Positions 1 to 8,849 are shown, counted from the first letter of the stretch. The stretch: DNA of 64,000 nt from Achromobacter xylosoxidans (GCF_014490035.1 NZ_CP061008.1:6076001-6140000); one strand, 5' to 3'. The notes: generated by a model from the letters alone, not told the origin. Numbers and translations are program-made.

Positions 1-6
1 CGCAAA

Positions 7-31
7 GCACAAGGCACAAGGCACAAGGCAC
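7..31. repeat. Short tandem heptamer repeat
   Basis: Three perfect copies of GCACAAG are followed by a partial fourth (GCAC). The tract lies at the window edge in sequence with no gene. From here to 187 I see only GC-rich intergenic sequence. Confidence 0.6.
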
Positions 32-187
32 ACAGCATCACGACGCAAGACACCGCGTAAGCCCCAAAAGGCCGCCCGCGCGGCCGGCCTGGGGCGGGCC
101 CCGCAAGACACGCCCCCCAACACAGATGTCGGCAAGAACCAGAAGAACGCCAATCGCCCCAGCTGACGTCAAGTTTCAACCGCCAGA

Positions 188-351
188 GCCCGGTGCGTCG
201 GTGGCCCGGGAGGCGCGGGGCGTCGATAAGCCCGACGGAATCCGTAGGGAAGGCCGAAGGCCTGGACGAGGATGAGGACGGGGAAGTCCGGAGCGAAGGC
301 TCCGGACCGCAATCGTTGACCCGCGCCTCCCGGGCCACCGACGCACCGGGC
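188..351. repeat. Palindromic intergenic element, copy A
   Basis: A 164-bp element is bounded by a perfect 32-bp inverted repeat (188-219 and 320-351). Inside are two further hairpins: AGGCC-GAA-GGCCT at 251-263, and a 9-bp stem with a GAAG loop at 286-307 (GTCCGGAGC / GCTCCGGAC), followed by CCGCAATCG. The same architecture and core recur at 34588-34752. It lies 37 bp beyond the stop codon of the minus-strand Bug gene. No convincing protein is encoded; apparent reading frames across it are a by-product of the palindrome. It could be a MITE/REP-like repeat or a structured RNA or terminator-like element. Confidence 0.8.
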
Positions 352-388
352 GTCTTAAGAACCAACGACGCCCATCAAGACAAACCAA

Positions 389-1405
389 TCAATTCAAACT
401 AGCACCCGAGATCTTCACAATCTCCTGATACTTCGCCTTCTCGCTCTTGACGAACTCGGCAAACGCCTCAGGCGTCATCGGCGCAGCCTCAGACCCCATC
501 GTCAGCAAGCGCTGCTTCACATCCGCCTGCTGCATCGCCTCCGAGTAAGCCTTGTTCAGCTTCGCCACCACCGGCGCCGGCGTACCGCCCGTCGTGAACA
601 CTCCGAACCAGGTCCCCAGGTCAAAACCCTTGATCCCCGACTCTTCCACCGTAGGCACATCCGCCAGCAGCGACGAACGCTTGGCGGTGGTCACGGCCAA
701 TGCCTTGACCTTGCCGTCCTTGATCAGCGGCGCCGAAGCCGCCAGGTTATCGAACATGAAATCCGACTGGCCCGACAGCAGCGCCAGCTGCGCAGGCGCC
801 GCGCCCTGGTAAGGAATGTGCTCGACATTGATCCCCGCGCGCGCCTTCAACAGCTCGCCCGACAGATGGCCCGCGCTGCCGTTGCCGCCCGAACCGTAGT
901 TCAGCTTGCCCGGATTCTTCTTGGCGTAGTCGATCAGATCGGCCAGCTTCTCGATCTTGTTCTTCTGCGCGAACTCGACGTTCATCACCAGCACATTGGG
1001 CACCGAGGCCACGATGGTCACCGGCGCGAAATCCTTCACCGGGTCATACGGCAGATTGGCGAACAGCCAGGGATTGATGGCGTGGGTCGCGACCGCACCC
1101 ATCACCAGCGTATAGCCGTCGGCCGGCGCCTTGGCCACCAGGTCGGCGCCGATGTTGCCACCCGCGCCCGAACGGTTTTCCACGATGACCGGCTGCCCCA
1201 GCGAGCCGCGCACCTTCTCGGCCAGCATGCGGGCCATGGTGTCCAGCGGGCCGCCGGGCGGGTAAGGCACGACGAAGCGCAGCGGCTTGGTCGGGAAATC
1301 GGTGGCCTGGGCCAGCGCCGGAGCGCCGAAAGGCAGGGTGGCGGCCAGCGCCACGGCGCCTTGCAACAGGGCGCGGCGCACAGCGCTGCGGGGGGTCTGC
1401 GTCAT
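389..1405 (-). CDS. Bug-family (TctC-type) periplasmic solute receptor
   Basis: The 338-residue protein starts with a basic, hydrophobic signal sequence (RRALLQG then an Ala/Leu-rich stretch ending near PALAQA). The family hallmark VVPYPPGGPLD follows in the first beta-strand/loop. Bug proteins bind carboxylates or other small organic acids in the periplasm, for a tripartite tricarboxylate transporter or as orphan receptors, and are greatly expanded in Bordetella and Achromobacter. The start at 1405 was chosen because a GAGGAG ribosome site lies about 10 nt upstream and the signal sequence begins there; an upstream in-frame ATG at 1432 only adds a non-signal-like stretch. No tctA or tctB partner is nearby, so it is an orphan receptor and its ligand cannot be told. 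Confidence 0.9.
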   Translation of the reverse strand: MTQTPRSAVRRALLQGAVALAATLPFGAPALAQATDFPTKPLRFVVPYPPGGPLDTMARMLAEKVRGSLGQPVIVENRSGAGGNIGADLVAKAPADGYTLVMGAVATHAINPWLFANLPYDPVKDFAPVTIVASVPNVLVMNVEFAQKNKIEKLADLIDYAKKNPGKLNYGSGGNGSAGHLSGELLKARAGINVEHIPYQGAAPAQLALLSGQSDFMFDNLAASAPLIKDGKVKALAVTTAKRSSLLADVPTVEESGIKGFDLGTWFGVFTTGGTPAPVVAKLNKAYSEAMQQADVKQRLLTMGSEAAPMTPEAFAEFVKSEKAKYQEIVKISGASLN

Positions 1406-1538
1406 GATGTTGTTCTCCTCGCTTCGGATCAATAGCGGTCAGTAGCATACCGCAGCGAGGAATCAGGCGTAACAAAGAGATACCAGCAGAACCCCCGGCT
1501 GTTCACGCCGCTGCCCCCGCCGCGGCAACAGGCCGCCC

Positions 1539-1566
1539 AAAAAAAAAACCGCCCGAAGGCGGTTTT
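1539..1566 (-). terminator. Rho-independent terminator after the aap operon
   Basis: A 9-bp stem (AAAACCGCC 1545-1553 / GGCGGTTTT 1558-1566) with a CGAA loop is followed on the minus strand by a run of about ten T. It lies 7 bp beyond the stop codon of the ATPase gene and ends the amino-acid ABC operon. Confidence 0.9.
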
Positions 1567-1572
1567 GAAGCA

Positions 1573-2313
1573 TCAGTGCAGGATCTGGCTCAAGAAGAGC
1601 TTGGTCCGGTCGTTCTGCGGATTGTCGAAGAACTCATCCGGGCTGTTCTGCTCGATGATCTCGCCGCGGTCCATGAAGATCACGCGGTTGGCGACCTTGC
1701 GCGCGAAGCCCATTTCGTGGGTCACGCAGATCATGGTCATGCCGCTTTCCTGCGCCAGGTTGACCATCACGTCCAGCACTTCCTTGACCATTTCCGGGTC
1801 CAGCGCCGAGGTCGGCTCATCGAACAGCATGATCTTGGGGCTCATGCACAGCGAACGCGCAATCGCCACGCGCTGCTGCTGCCCGCCCGACAGCTGGCCG
1901 GGGAATTTCTTGGCCTGGTCCGGAATGCGCACGCGCTCCAGGTACTTCATGGCCGTGGCCTCGGCTTCGGCGCGCGGCTTCTTCAGCACCCACATGGGTC
2001 CCAGCGTCAGGTTCTCCAGCACCGTCAGGTGCGGGAACAGGTTGAAGTGCTGGAACACCATGCCGACGTCCTTGCGGATGGTTTCGATGTGCTTGAGGTC
2101 GTTGGTGAGTTCCGTGCCGTCCACGATGATGTGGCCCTTCTGGTGCTCTTCCAGGCGGTTGATGCAGCGGATCATGGTGGACTTGCCCGAGCCCGACGGC
2201 CCGCACACCACGATGCGCTCACCCGGCGCGACGTCCAGGTTGATGTTGCGCAGCACGTGGAACTGCCCGTACCACTTGTTCACGTCCTGCAATTTGATGA
2301 TGGCATCAGACAT
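1573..2313 (-). CDS. aapP: Amino-acid ABC transporter ATP-binding protein
   Basis: The 246-residue cytoplasmic ATPase energises the polar amino-acid importer encoded just upstream. It has a Walker A at 38-46 (GPSGSGKST), Q-loop around Q88, signature LSGGQQQR at 141-148, Walker B LFDEP at about 163-167 and an H-loop in VTHEMG. The length and the pattern [14 protein letters not shown] are those of the GlnQ/AapP subgroup. It is last in the order binding protein - permease - permease - ATPase, the aapJQMP/bztABCD arrangement. The substrate is probably glutamate, glutamine, aspartate or general L-amino acids, inferred from the family. Confidence 0.93.
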   Translation of the reverse strand: MSDAIIKLQDVNKWYGQFHVLRNINLDVAPGERIVVCGPSGSGKSTMIRCINRLEEHQKGHIIVDGTELTNDLKHIETIRKDVGMVFQHFNLFPHLTVLENLTLGPMWVLKKPRAEAEATAMKYLERVRIPDQAKKFPGQLSGGQQQRVAIARSLCMSPKIMLFDEPTSALDPEMVKEVLDVMVNLAQESGMTMICVTHEMGFARKVANRVIFMDRGEIIEQNSPDEFFDNPQNDRTKLFLSQILH

Positions 2314-2339
2314 GCCTGTACTCCCGTAAGTATCGCGGT

Positions 2340-2364
2340 GCGCGTCCGCCCGGGGCGGACGCGC
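2340..2364 (-). other. Intercistronic hairpin in aapM-aapP gap
   Basis: An 11-bp perfect stem (2340-2350 / 2354-2364) with a CGG loop sits in the 60-bp gap between the second permease and the ATPase gene. No T-run follows, so an mRNA-stabilising or processing hairpin is more likely than a terminator. Confidence 0.6.
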
Positions 2365-2373
2365 TGCAAAGTT

Positions 2374-3474
2374 CTAGCGTGCGTGTCCCGTGGCCAGGCG
2401 TTTTTCCAGCGCCTGGCTGTACTTGGACATGGAGAAGCAGAAGACGAAGTAGATGAGCGAAATGAACAGGTACGCCTCCACCCCGAATCCGCGCCATGCC
2501 GCATCGGACAAGGCCGCCTTGGCCGCCAGCGTCAGGTCGAAGATGCCGATGATCACCACCAGCGAGGTGTCCTTGAACAGCGCGATGAAAATGCTGACCA
2601 GCGGCGGAATCACGATCTTCAGCGCCTGCGGCAGGATGATCTTGCGCATCTGCTGCCAGTAGTTCAGGCCCAGCGAATCCGCGCCCTCGTACTGGCCCTT
2701 GGGAATCGCCTGCAGGCCGCCGCGCACCGTTTCGGCGATGTACGCCGCCGCGAACATGATGATCGCGATCTGCGCGCGCAACAGCTTGTCGATGGAGAAG
2801 CCTTCAGGCAAGAACAGCGGCAACATCACCGACGACATGAACAGCAGACTGATCAGCGGCACGCCGCGGATCAGCTCGATGTACACGACGCACAGCGCCT
2901 TGATGGCAGGCATCTTGGAGCGCCGGCCCAGGGCCAGCAGCACGCCGATGGGGAAGGCGAAGGCAATGCCGAACGTGGACAGGATCAGCGTCAGCGGCAG
3001 GCCGCCCCAACGCGCGTTTTCCACGTAGGTCAGGCCGAACACGCCGCCCCACATCAGGAGCGCCACGGCCGTCAGGCCCACGGTCCAGATGACGGCGAGC
3101 TTCCAGTTCCAGAAGCGGCGGATGCCGCTGCAGACGATCACAGCCACCAGGATGATGGTTGCGATCAGCGGACGCCATTGCTCGTCGTAGGGATAGGTGC
3201 CGAACAGGATCAGCCGGTGCTTCTCGATGATGAACGCCCAGCAGGCGCCCCCGGAAGCGCGGCATTCCTGCGCGTTGGCCGCGGAGAAGTTCGCCTTGAT
3301 GAAGGCCCATTCCACCAACGCCGGCACTGCCATCAGCAGGAACCAGGCCAGCAGCACCGTGATGAGGATGTTCAGCGGCGACGAGAACAGGCGCGACTTG
3401 ATCCAGACCCAGGCGCCCACGTGGGTGCTGGGCGGCGGCAGGCCTTCGGCGGGGATATGCGAAGTGCTGCTCAT
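2374..3474 (-). CDS. aapM: Amino-acid ABC transporter permease (AapM/BztC type)
   Basis: The 366-residue inner-membrane permease is of the long type found in general L-amino-acid importers, with several extra N-terminal membrane spans before the core. The ABC-permease EAA loop lies near residues 242-283 (AETVRGGLQAIPKGQYEGA, then LGL and ILPQAL). It pairs with the other permease, whose stop codon lies 1 bp upstream of this start, so translation is almost surely coupled. The unusual length compared with HisM/GlnP-type permeases (about 220-240 residues) supports assignment to AapM/BztC. Confidence 0.92.
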   Translation of the reverse strand: MSSTSHIPAEGLPPPSTHVGAWVWIKSRLFSSPLNILITVLLAWFLLMAVPALVEWAFIKANFSAANAQECRASGGACWAFIIEKHRLILFGTYPYDEQWRPLIATIILVAVIVCSGIRRFWNWKLAVIWTVGLTAVALLMWGGVFGLTYVENARWGGLPLTLILSTFGIAFAFPIGVLLALGRRSKMPAIKALCVVYIELIRGVPLISLLFMSSVMLPLFLPEGFSIDKLLRAQIAIIMFAAAYIAETVRGGLQAIPKGQYEGADSLGLNYWQQMRKIILPQALKIVIPPLVSIFIALFKDTSLVVIIGIFDLTLAAKAALSDAAWRGFGVEAYLFISLIYFVFCFSMSKYSQALEKRLATGHAR

Positions 3475-3475
3475 A

Positions 3476-4666
3476 TCAACGCTCCACCAGCGCGATGCGC
3501 TTGTTGTACCAGTTCATGAATATCGAGATCGACAGGCTGACCGTCAGGTACGCGGCCATGATGATGAGGATGCCCTCGATGGCCTGGCCGGTCTGGTTCA
3601 GCGTGGTGTTCACCACCGACACGATGTCGGGGTAGCCGATGGCCACCGCCAGCGAGCTGTTCTTGGTCAGGTTCAGGTACTGGCTGGTCATCGGCGGGAT
3701 GATCACGCGCAGCGCCTGCGGCAGCACCACCAGGCGCAGCACCTGCTTGCGGCGCAGGCCCAGCGAGCCGGCAGCTTCCCACTGGCCATTGTTGACCGCC
3801 TGGATGCCCGAACGCACCACCTCGGCGATGAAGGCCGAGGTGTAGATCACCAGGCCCGCCATCAGGGCGGCGAATTCCGGCGACAAGGTCAGGCCGCCCG
3901 AGAAGTTGAAGCCCTTGAGCTCCGGCATGTCCAGGGTCAGCGAAGCGCCGCTGACCAGCCAGCCGACGATGGGCAAGCCGATGAGCAGGCCGATCGCGGC
4001 GCGGCCCAGCGGAAACACGCGGCCGGTCGCCTCCTGGCGCTTCTTGCCCCAGTGGCCCAGCAGGATGATCGCCACGATGGCCAGGCCCAGTCCGGCCAGC
4101 ATCCAGTCCAGCGAATTGCCTTCCAGCCCCGGCACCTTCAAGCCGCGGTTGGAGATGAAGACGCCGGGCAGCGGATTGTGCGCCTGGCGCGGACCCGGCA
4201 TGTTTTCCGTGATCAGCGCGTACCAGAAGAACAGCTGCAGCAGCAGCGGCACGTTGCGCATTATCTCGACGTAGACCGAGGTGATCTTGGCGACCAGCCA
4301 GTTCTTGGACAGGCGGCCGATGCCAATGAGCGTACCGAGGATGGTCGCCAGCACGATGCCGATGACCGCCACGCGCAGCGTGTTGAGCAGGCCCACCAGG
4401 ATGGCGCGGCCATAGGTGTCCGCAGGGGTATAGGCGATGGGCGTTTCGCCGATCGCGAAGCCGGCCTCGCGGTCCAGAAAGCCGAAGCCCGTGGCGATGT
4501 TGCGCACGGACAGGTTGTGCAGCGTGTTTGAAACCAGGAACCACACGGCCCAGGCCACCGCGGCCAGCGCCAGGACTTGATAGACCACGGAGCGCACCCC
4601 GGGATCGTTCCAGTTCAGACGCCGGGGAGGTGCCGATGCAGGCGCGCTTTTATTGGGAGTATTCAT
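3476..4666 (-). CDS. aapQ: Amino-acid ABC transporter permease (AapQ/BztB type)
   Basis: The 396-residue inner-membrane permease is the first of the two channel subunits. An early membrane span (VLALAAVAWAVWFLVS) is followed by the region RNIATGFGFLDREAGF, typical of AapQ/BztB proteins. The EAA loop lies at about 278-315 (AEVVRSGIQAVNNGQWEAA, then LGL and VLPQAL). It is co-directional with the binding-protein gene, but a terminator-like hairpin at 4755-4781 lies between them. The start at 4666 gives a hydrophilic N-terminus rich in Ala and Pro before the first span. Confidence 0.92.
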   Translation of the reverse strand: MNTPNKSAPASAPPRRLNWNDPGVRSVVYQVLALAAVAWAVWFLVSNTLHNLSVRNIATGFGFLDREAGFAIGETPIAYTPADTYGRAILVGLLNTLRVAVIGIVLATILGTLIGIGRLSKNWLVAKITSVYVEIMRNVPLLLQLFFWYALITENMPGPRQAHNPLPGVFISNRGLKVPGLEGNSLDWMLAGLGLAIVAIILLGHWGKKRQEATGRVFPLGRAAIGLLIGLPIVGWLVSGASLTLDMPELKGFNFSGGLTLSPEFAALMAGLVIYTSAFIAEVVRSGIQAVNNGQWEAAGSLGLRRKQVLRLVVLPQALRVIIPPMTSQYLNLTKNSSLAVAIGYPDIVSVVNTTLNQTGQAIEGILIIMAAYLTVSLSISIFMNWYNKRIALVER

Positions 4667-4754
4667 GAGTAAATCTACAGAAGTCGGACACCGGGCGGCG
4701 AAGCCGGTAGGGCCGCGCCACCCACTCCTGCCACCCGCCCGAGGGCGGGAGAGG

Positions 4755-4781
4755 AAAAACGGAGCGCGGGGCTCCGTTTTT
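4755..4781 (-). terminator. Attenuating terminator between aapJ and aapQ
   Basis: A perfect 11-bp stem (AAAAACGGAGC 4755-4765 / GCTCCGTTTTT 4771-4781) has a 5-nt loop and a T-run on both strands. It sits 16 bp after the stop of the binding-protein gene and 89 bp before the first permease. Partial termination here would give the usual excess of binding protein over membrane components. Confidence 0.85.
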
Positions 4782-4796
4782 CCAGGCAGCCGTGTG

Positions 4797-5813
4797 TTAG
4801 CGCACCGGCCAGCCGTACATCAAGCCACCTTGCTTGTAGGAAGCATTAAGACCGCGCTCCAGCTTCATCGCGCTGCTCTTGCCCAGCGTGTTTTCGAAGC
4901 TCTCGCCGTAGTTGCCCACGTTCTTGATGATGTTGTAGGCCCACTTGTCATCCACGCCCAGGTTCTTGCCCATGCCCGGGGTCACGCCCAGGATGCGCTG
5001 GATGTTGGGGTTCGGGCTCTTGGCCATTTCATCGACGTTGGCCTTGGTGATGCCGTATTCCTCGGCTTCGAGCATGGCGTTGAGCGACCAGCGCACGATG
5101 TTGAACCATTGCTCGTCGCCCTGGCGGACCATGGGGCCCAGCGGCTCCTTGGAGAAGTCTTCCGGCAGGATGATGAACTTGTCCGGGTTCTCGAGCGTGG
5201 TGCGGGTGGAAGCCAGCTGCGACTTGTCGGTGGTGAAGGCGTCGCAGCGGCCGGCCGAGAAGGCACGGATGATTTCGTCGTACTTGTCGATCACGACCGG
5301 CTTGAATTCGATCTTCTGGCCGCGGAACCAGTCAGCCAGGTTCAGTTCGGTGGTGGTGCCGGGCTGCACGCAGATGGTGGCGCCGTTCAGTTCCTTGGCG
5401 CTCTTGACGTTCAGGTCCTTGGAGACCATGACGCCCTGGCTGTCGTAGTAGTTCACGCCCACGCCGATCAGGCCCAGCGTCGTGTCGCGCGTCAGCGTGA
5501 CGGTGGTGTTGCGGGTGAGGACGTCGACTTCGCCGGACTGCAGCGCAGTGAAGCGTTGTTGCGTGTTCAGCGGGGTGAACTTGACCTTGGTGGCGTCGCC
5601 GAACATGGTCGAGGCGATGGCGCGGCACAGGTCCACGTCGATGCCCTTGTATTCGCCCTTGCTGTCAGCGATGGAGAACCCCGGAATGCCCGTCGAAACC
5701 CCGCACTGGACAAACCCTTTTTTCTTGACGTTATCGAAGGTTGCGCCCGCATTGGCAGCCGTGGATGCAGCAAACAAAGCGGCGCCGATCGCAGCGAGTT
5801 TCAGTACTTTCAT
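4797..5813 (-). CDS. aapJ: Amino-acid ABC transporter periplasmic binding protein
   Basis: The 338-residue precursor has a clear Sec signal peptide (MKVLKLAAIGAALFAASTAA with cleavage near ANA-GA) and a type-3 solute-binding fold. The start of the mature protein (TFDNVKKKGFVQCGVSTG, then PGFSIADSKGEYKGIDVDLC) is that of the AapJ/BztA group. The start at 5813 follows a GGAG ribosome site and begins exactly at the signal peptide; an in-frame ATG at 5867 would add 18 residues of non-signal sequence. It captures L-amino acids for the AapQMP complex. It leads the operon, and its promoter must lie in the 290-bp gap shared with ftsE. Confidence 0.93.
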   Translation of the reverse strand: MKVLKLAAIGAALFAASTAANAGATFDNVKKKGFVQCGVSTGIPGFSIADSKGEYKGIDVDLCRAIASTMFGDATKVKFTPLNTQQRFTALQSGEVDVLTRNTTVTLTRDTTLGLIGVGVNYYDSQGVMVSKDLNVKSAKELNGATICVQPGTTTELNLADWFRGQKIEFKPVVIDKYDEIIRAFSAGRCDAFTTDKSQLASTRTTLENPDKFIILPEDFSKEPLGPMVRQGDEQWFNIVRWSLNAMLEAEEYGITKANVDEMAKSPNPNIQRILGVTPGMGKNLGVDDKWAYNIIKNVGNYGESFENTLGKSSAMKLERGLNASYKQGGLMYGWPVR

Positions 5814-6103
5814 CGTGTTCTCCGTGTGGGATAAAGCGAAGTAGCACGCAGGCCGGGTTGGGTCCACGTATGGGGCGGATGGTAGCGTCCGCGCAGCACG
5901 CGGCGCATCCGGGAATTCCCTTGAAATATAGGGACACTGGGTGAAATGAAACGCTGTTTTCTACCAAAAATGGGGGCACTGTTTGAGCCGGGACAAACGC
6001 GCCCGGACGCCTTGCGCGCAAATATTTGTCCGCCCCTCGTCCAGGCGGTTTAGGCCACCTTAGTGTCCCCGAGTTACTATTGCGGCTTCATCTGACAGCC
6101 GCC

Positions 6104-6862
6104 ATGATCGAATTCCAGCACGTATTCAAATCATATGGTCGCGGCCGCAATATCCTGGCCGACATCAACTTCCGCGTGAGCGCGGGAGAATTCGTTTTCG
6201 TATCCGGGCCGTCCGGCGCCGGCAAGTCCACCTTGCTCAAGCTGATCGGCGGGCTGGAGCCCGCCAGCCGGGGTTCGATCCAGGTCAACGGCCAGCGGCT
6301 GGACAAGCTGCCCGCCCGCGCCCGGCCGTACCTGCGCCGCGCCGTGGGCGTGATTCTTCAGGACACGCATCTGCTGTTCGATCGAAGCGCGTTCGAAAAT
6401 GTCATGCTGCCGCTGGCGGTTACCGGCCACGCCTGGGACTCGGCCGCGGCGCGCGCCCGCGCCGCCCTGGACAAGGTGGGACTGTCCGGCAAGGAAGACC
6501 TTAATCCGATCGAACTGTCCGGCGGCGAACAGCAGCGCCTGGCGATCGCGCGGGCCATCGTGAACCGGCCCGCCATCCTGATCGCCGACGAACCCACCGC
6601 CAACCTCGACCACGACAACGCGCAGCGCATCATGAATGTGTTCCGCGACTTCAACCGCGTCGGCGTGACCACGCTGATCGCCTCGCACGACCAGGACCTC
6701 ATGGCGCGCTACGCCACCCGCACCTTGCGCATCGACCCGGGCAAGTTCGCCGACTCCCAGGGTTCCGCAACGCCGCCGCCTGAGGCCGGCGCGGGACAAC
6801 CCGGTATCGGACAGCAGCCGGGCGCCGCGCCCGGCCGCGCCTACCCGGGAGAGTCCGCATGA
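6104..6862 (+). CDS. ftsE: Cell-division ATP-binding protein FtsE
   Basis: The 252-residue ABC ATPase of the divisome pairs with FtsX to control septal peptidoglycan hydrolysis. Walker A GPSGAGKST lies at about 35-43, signature LSGGEQQR follows, then Walker B ILIADEPTANLD and the FtsE-like ending TTLIASHDQDLM. The start MIEFQHVFKSY is the FtsE consensus; the frame is open to 6026 but adds 26 unrelated residues. The C-terminus has about 30 Gly/Pro/Ala-rich residues beyond the usual ~222-residue length. Its stop overlaps the ftsX start (ATGA). Confidence 0.95.
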   Translation: MIEFQHVFKSYGRGRNILADINFRVSAGEFVFVSGPSGAGKSTLLKLIGGLEPASRGSIQVNGQRLDKLPARARPYLRRAVGVILQDTHLLFDRSAFENVMLPLAVTGHAWDSAAARARAALDKVGLSGKEDLNPIELSGGEQQRLAIARAIVNRPAILIADEPTANLDHDNAQRIMNVFRDFNRVGVTTLIASHDQDLMARYATRTLRIDPGKFADSQGSATPPPEAGAGQPGIGQQPGAAPGRAYPGESA

Positions 6863-7767
6863 ACGCCTGGCTGCGGCAACATCGCTATGCGCTGCTGGTC
6901 ACCCTGCGCCGGCTGATCAAGCAACCGTTCTCCTCCCTGGCCAACCTGCTGGTCATGGCCTTGGCGCTGGCGCTGCCGCTATTGGGCAGCGCCATCCTGG
7001 TTTCGGTCCAGCCGGTGGCGCGCCAGATGTCGGTCACCCCCGAAGTCACCGTCTTCATGCGCGTGGACGCCCCCGCGGGCGCCGCCGCGGACGTGGCCAA
7101 ACGCATCCAGGACGAATTCAAGGACGACATCCGAGCCGTGCGCGTGGTTGGCCGCGAGGACGCCTTGGCGGATCTGCGCGCCAACCCGGCCTGGCAGCAG
7201 GCGCTGGCCGTGCTGCCGGGCAATCCGCTGCCGGACGCGGTGGTGGTGACGCTGGCCGATGGCGACAACCTCGCCGGCCGGGCCGACAAGCTGGCCGCCT
7301 CCTGGAAACAATGGAACCACGTCGACCTGGTGCAGCTGGACAGCGCCTGGGTGCAGCGCCTGGAGGCGATCCTGCGCTTTGCCCGCATCGGCCTGGCCTT
7401 CCTGGCCGCCTGCGTGGCGGTGGTGGTGCTGGCGACGGTCTTCAACACCGTGCGTATGCAGGCGCTCTCGCAACGCGAGGAGATCGGCGTGGCGCGGCTG
7501 GTCGGCGCCACCGAATCCTTCGTGCGCCGCCCCTTCCTCTACCTGGGCGCGCTATCGGGCGCGGTGGCCTCGCTTCTGGCCATCGGCGTGGCGGCGGTCG
7601 CGCTGTCGCCGCTGAACGACGCCCTGGTCGGGCTGGCCCGCAGCTACGGGGCCGAATTCGCCCTGCACCTGCCAGGCCCGGCCGTGCTGATCGGCGCGGT
7701 GGTGGCTTCGGCCGCCCTGGGCGCCCTGTCGGCCCGCTGGTCGGTTACCCGCAGCACGCGCTTCTGA
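6859..7767 (+). CDS. ftsX: Cell-division permease-like protein FtsX
   Basis: The 302-residue inner-membrane protein overlaps ftsE by 4 bp, so the two are translationally coupled. A short cytoplasmic N-terminus precedes a first span (SLANLLVMALALALPLLGSA), then a periplasmic domain with the FtsX pattern FMRVDAP...VRVVGREDAL, then three spans near the C-terminus (FLAACVAVVVLATVF and two later). It transmits ATP hydrolysis by FtsE to periplasmic amidase activators. The NTVRMQAL and EIGVARLVGAT motifs are diagnostic. Confidence 0.95.
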   Translation: MNAWLRQHRYALLVTLRRLIKQPFSSLANLLVMALALALPLLGSAILVSVQPVARQMSVTPEVTVFMRVDAPAGAAADVAKRIQDEFKDDIRAVRVVGREDALADLRANPAWQQALAVLPGNPLPDAVVVTLADGDNLAGRADKLAASWKQWNHVDLVQLDSAWVQRLEAILRFARIGLAFLAACVAVVVLATVFNTVRMQALSQREEIGVARLVGATESFVRRPFLYLGALSGAVASLLAIGVAAVALSPLNDALVGLARSYGAEFALHLPGPAVLIGAVVASAALGALSARWSVTRSTRF

Positions 7768-8055
7768 CGCGCGGCGCCTAAAGCTCCGTATAAAGCCCCT
7801 TCTTCCCCGTGATCCGGGGAACGACTTCCGCCCGCCTGTGTAGGATGCTTGCATGCCTGCCCGCGGGCGTCTTCGGCTTTGGGCCGCGCTGCAAAAACAG
7901 GACACATTACTGCGCCCGTTACATAGCAATTCACCCGCTGGAAGCTTGAGTATGCAAGAATAAAGCGACATTTTTTTACATATTTTGATACATACCTGAT
8001 TTCCGAGCTGCCAACTTCGTGTCCCAATCGTTGTTCTTGCCCTTAATCGAGTCCC
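7768..8055. other. Intergenic region between ftsX and cheD
   Basis: The 288-bp gap contains a 7-bp hairpin TTCCCCG / CGGGGAA (7803-7821) without a T-run, and an AT-rich stretch at about 7955-8000 that probably carries the cheD promoter. I could not fit a confident -35/-10 pair or a flagellar sigma-28 site. No open reading frame looks real. Confidence 0.5.
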
Positions 8056-8802
8056 ATGGCCGCCCGTCTTGAAGCCCGTGCGACGCGCCACTATTTCGAC
8101 AGCGCGTTCCAGTGTCAGGCGGTGAAAGTACTGCCCAACGAGTACTACGTCACCAACGAAGACCTGATGATCTCGACCGTCCTGGGATCGTGCGTCGCCG
8201 CCTGTATCCACGACCCGGTCACGGGCGTGGGCGGCATGAACCATTTCATGTTGCCGGAGGGCGACATGCAGTCGCCCGCCTCGGCCACCATGCGCTATGG
8301 CGCCTTCGCCATGGAAGTGCTGATCAACGAACTGCTGAAGGCCGGCGCGGTGCGCGACCGGCTCGAAGCCAAGGTGTTCGGCGGCGGCGCCGTGCTGTCC
8401 GCCATGCAGCAGATGAACATCGGCGAACGCAACGGCCAGTTCGTGCTGAGCTATCTCAAGACCGAAGGCATCCCCGTCAAGGCGCAAGACCTGGGCGACG
8501 TGCACGCGCGCCGCATCAACTACTTCCCGCGCGACGGCCGGGTGATGGTCCGCAAGATGGCGCCGCACCACCAGCGCGCCGAGGAAATCATCGCCAAGCG
8601 CGAACAGGCGGCCGCCCAGAGCGTGCAGGCCAAGACCGAAACCCCGCAGCGCGTCGAGCGCTTCACCCGCCCCGGCGTGGAACGTTTCGACCGCCCCGCC
8701 CGTCCGGGCGTGGAACGCTTCGACCGTCCCGCCCGCCCAGGCGTGGAACGCTTCGACACCGCCCTGACCCGCCGGCGCCGCACCGAGACCACAAGCGACT
8801 GA
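8056..8802 (+). CDS. cheD: Chemoreceptor glutamine deamidase CheD
   Basis: The CheD core (about residues 20-180) contains the nucleophile motif [11 protein letters not shown] and the active-site histidine in GGMNHFMLP, followed by the conserved [10 protein letters not shown] and GGGAVL patterns. CheD deamidates glutamines of methyl-accepting chemotaxis proteins. At 248 residues it is longer than the usual 160-200 because of a tail from about residue 195 made of 11-residue repeats ([11 protein letters not shown]). No other chemotaxis or flagellar gene is in the window, so this copy is detached from a che operon here. No good ribosome site was seen before the ATG, so the start is moderately certain. 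Confidence 0.9.
   Translation: MAARLEARATRHYFDSAFQCQAVKVLPNEYYVTNEDLMISTVLGSCVAACIHDPVTGVGGMNHFMLPEGDMQSPASATMRYGAFAMEVLINELLKAGAVRDRLEAKVFGGGAVLSAMQQMNIGERNGQFVLSYLKTEGIPVKAQDLGDVHARRINYFPRDGRVMVRKMAPHHQRAEEIIAKREQAAAQSVQAKTETPQRVERFTRPGVERFDRPARPGVERFDRPARPGVERFDTALTRRRRTETTSD
8668..8757 (+). repeat. 33-bp in-gene tandem repeat (CheD tail)
   Basis: Copies at 8668-8700, 8701-8733 and a partial one at 8734-8757 share the core GGCGTGGAACG-TTCGAC. They encode [11 protein letters not shown] twice and then RPGVERFD. A degenerate further copy precedes them at 8646-8667. Confidence 0.9.
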
Positions 8803-8849
8803 ATGGCCGCGCACGCGCATCGCGCCGCATGCGCCCCTACAATCAGCGC

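Noticed and set aside
176..402. Short reading frames on both strands across palindromic element A (and similar ones at 34574-34819).
   Set aside because: They are mirror images produced by the inverted repeat, have no family pattern or ribosome site, and their similarity reflects the DNA repeat itself.
3197..4531. Long frames antisense to the transporter permeases, and many others of this size.
   Set aside because: High GC removes stops on the antisense strand; composition is Arg/His/Gln-rich without domains, and the sense frames are well-known proteins.
7900..8055. A possible flagellar sigma-28 promoter before cheD (TAAA ... GATA).
   Set aside because: Spacing and the GCCGATAA element do not fit; only AT-richness is left.
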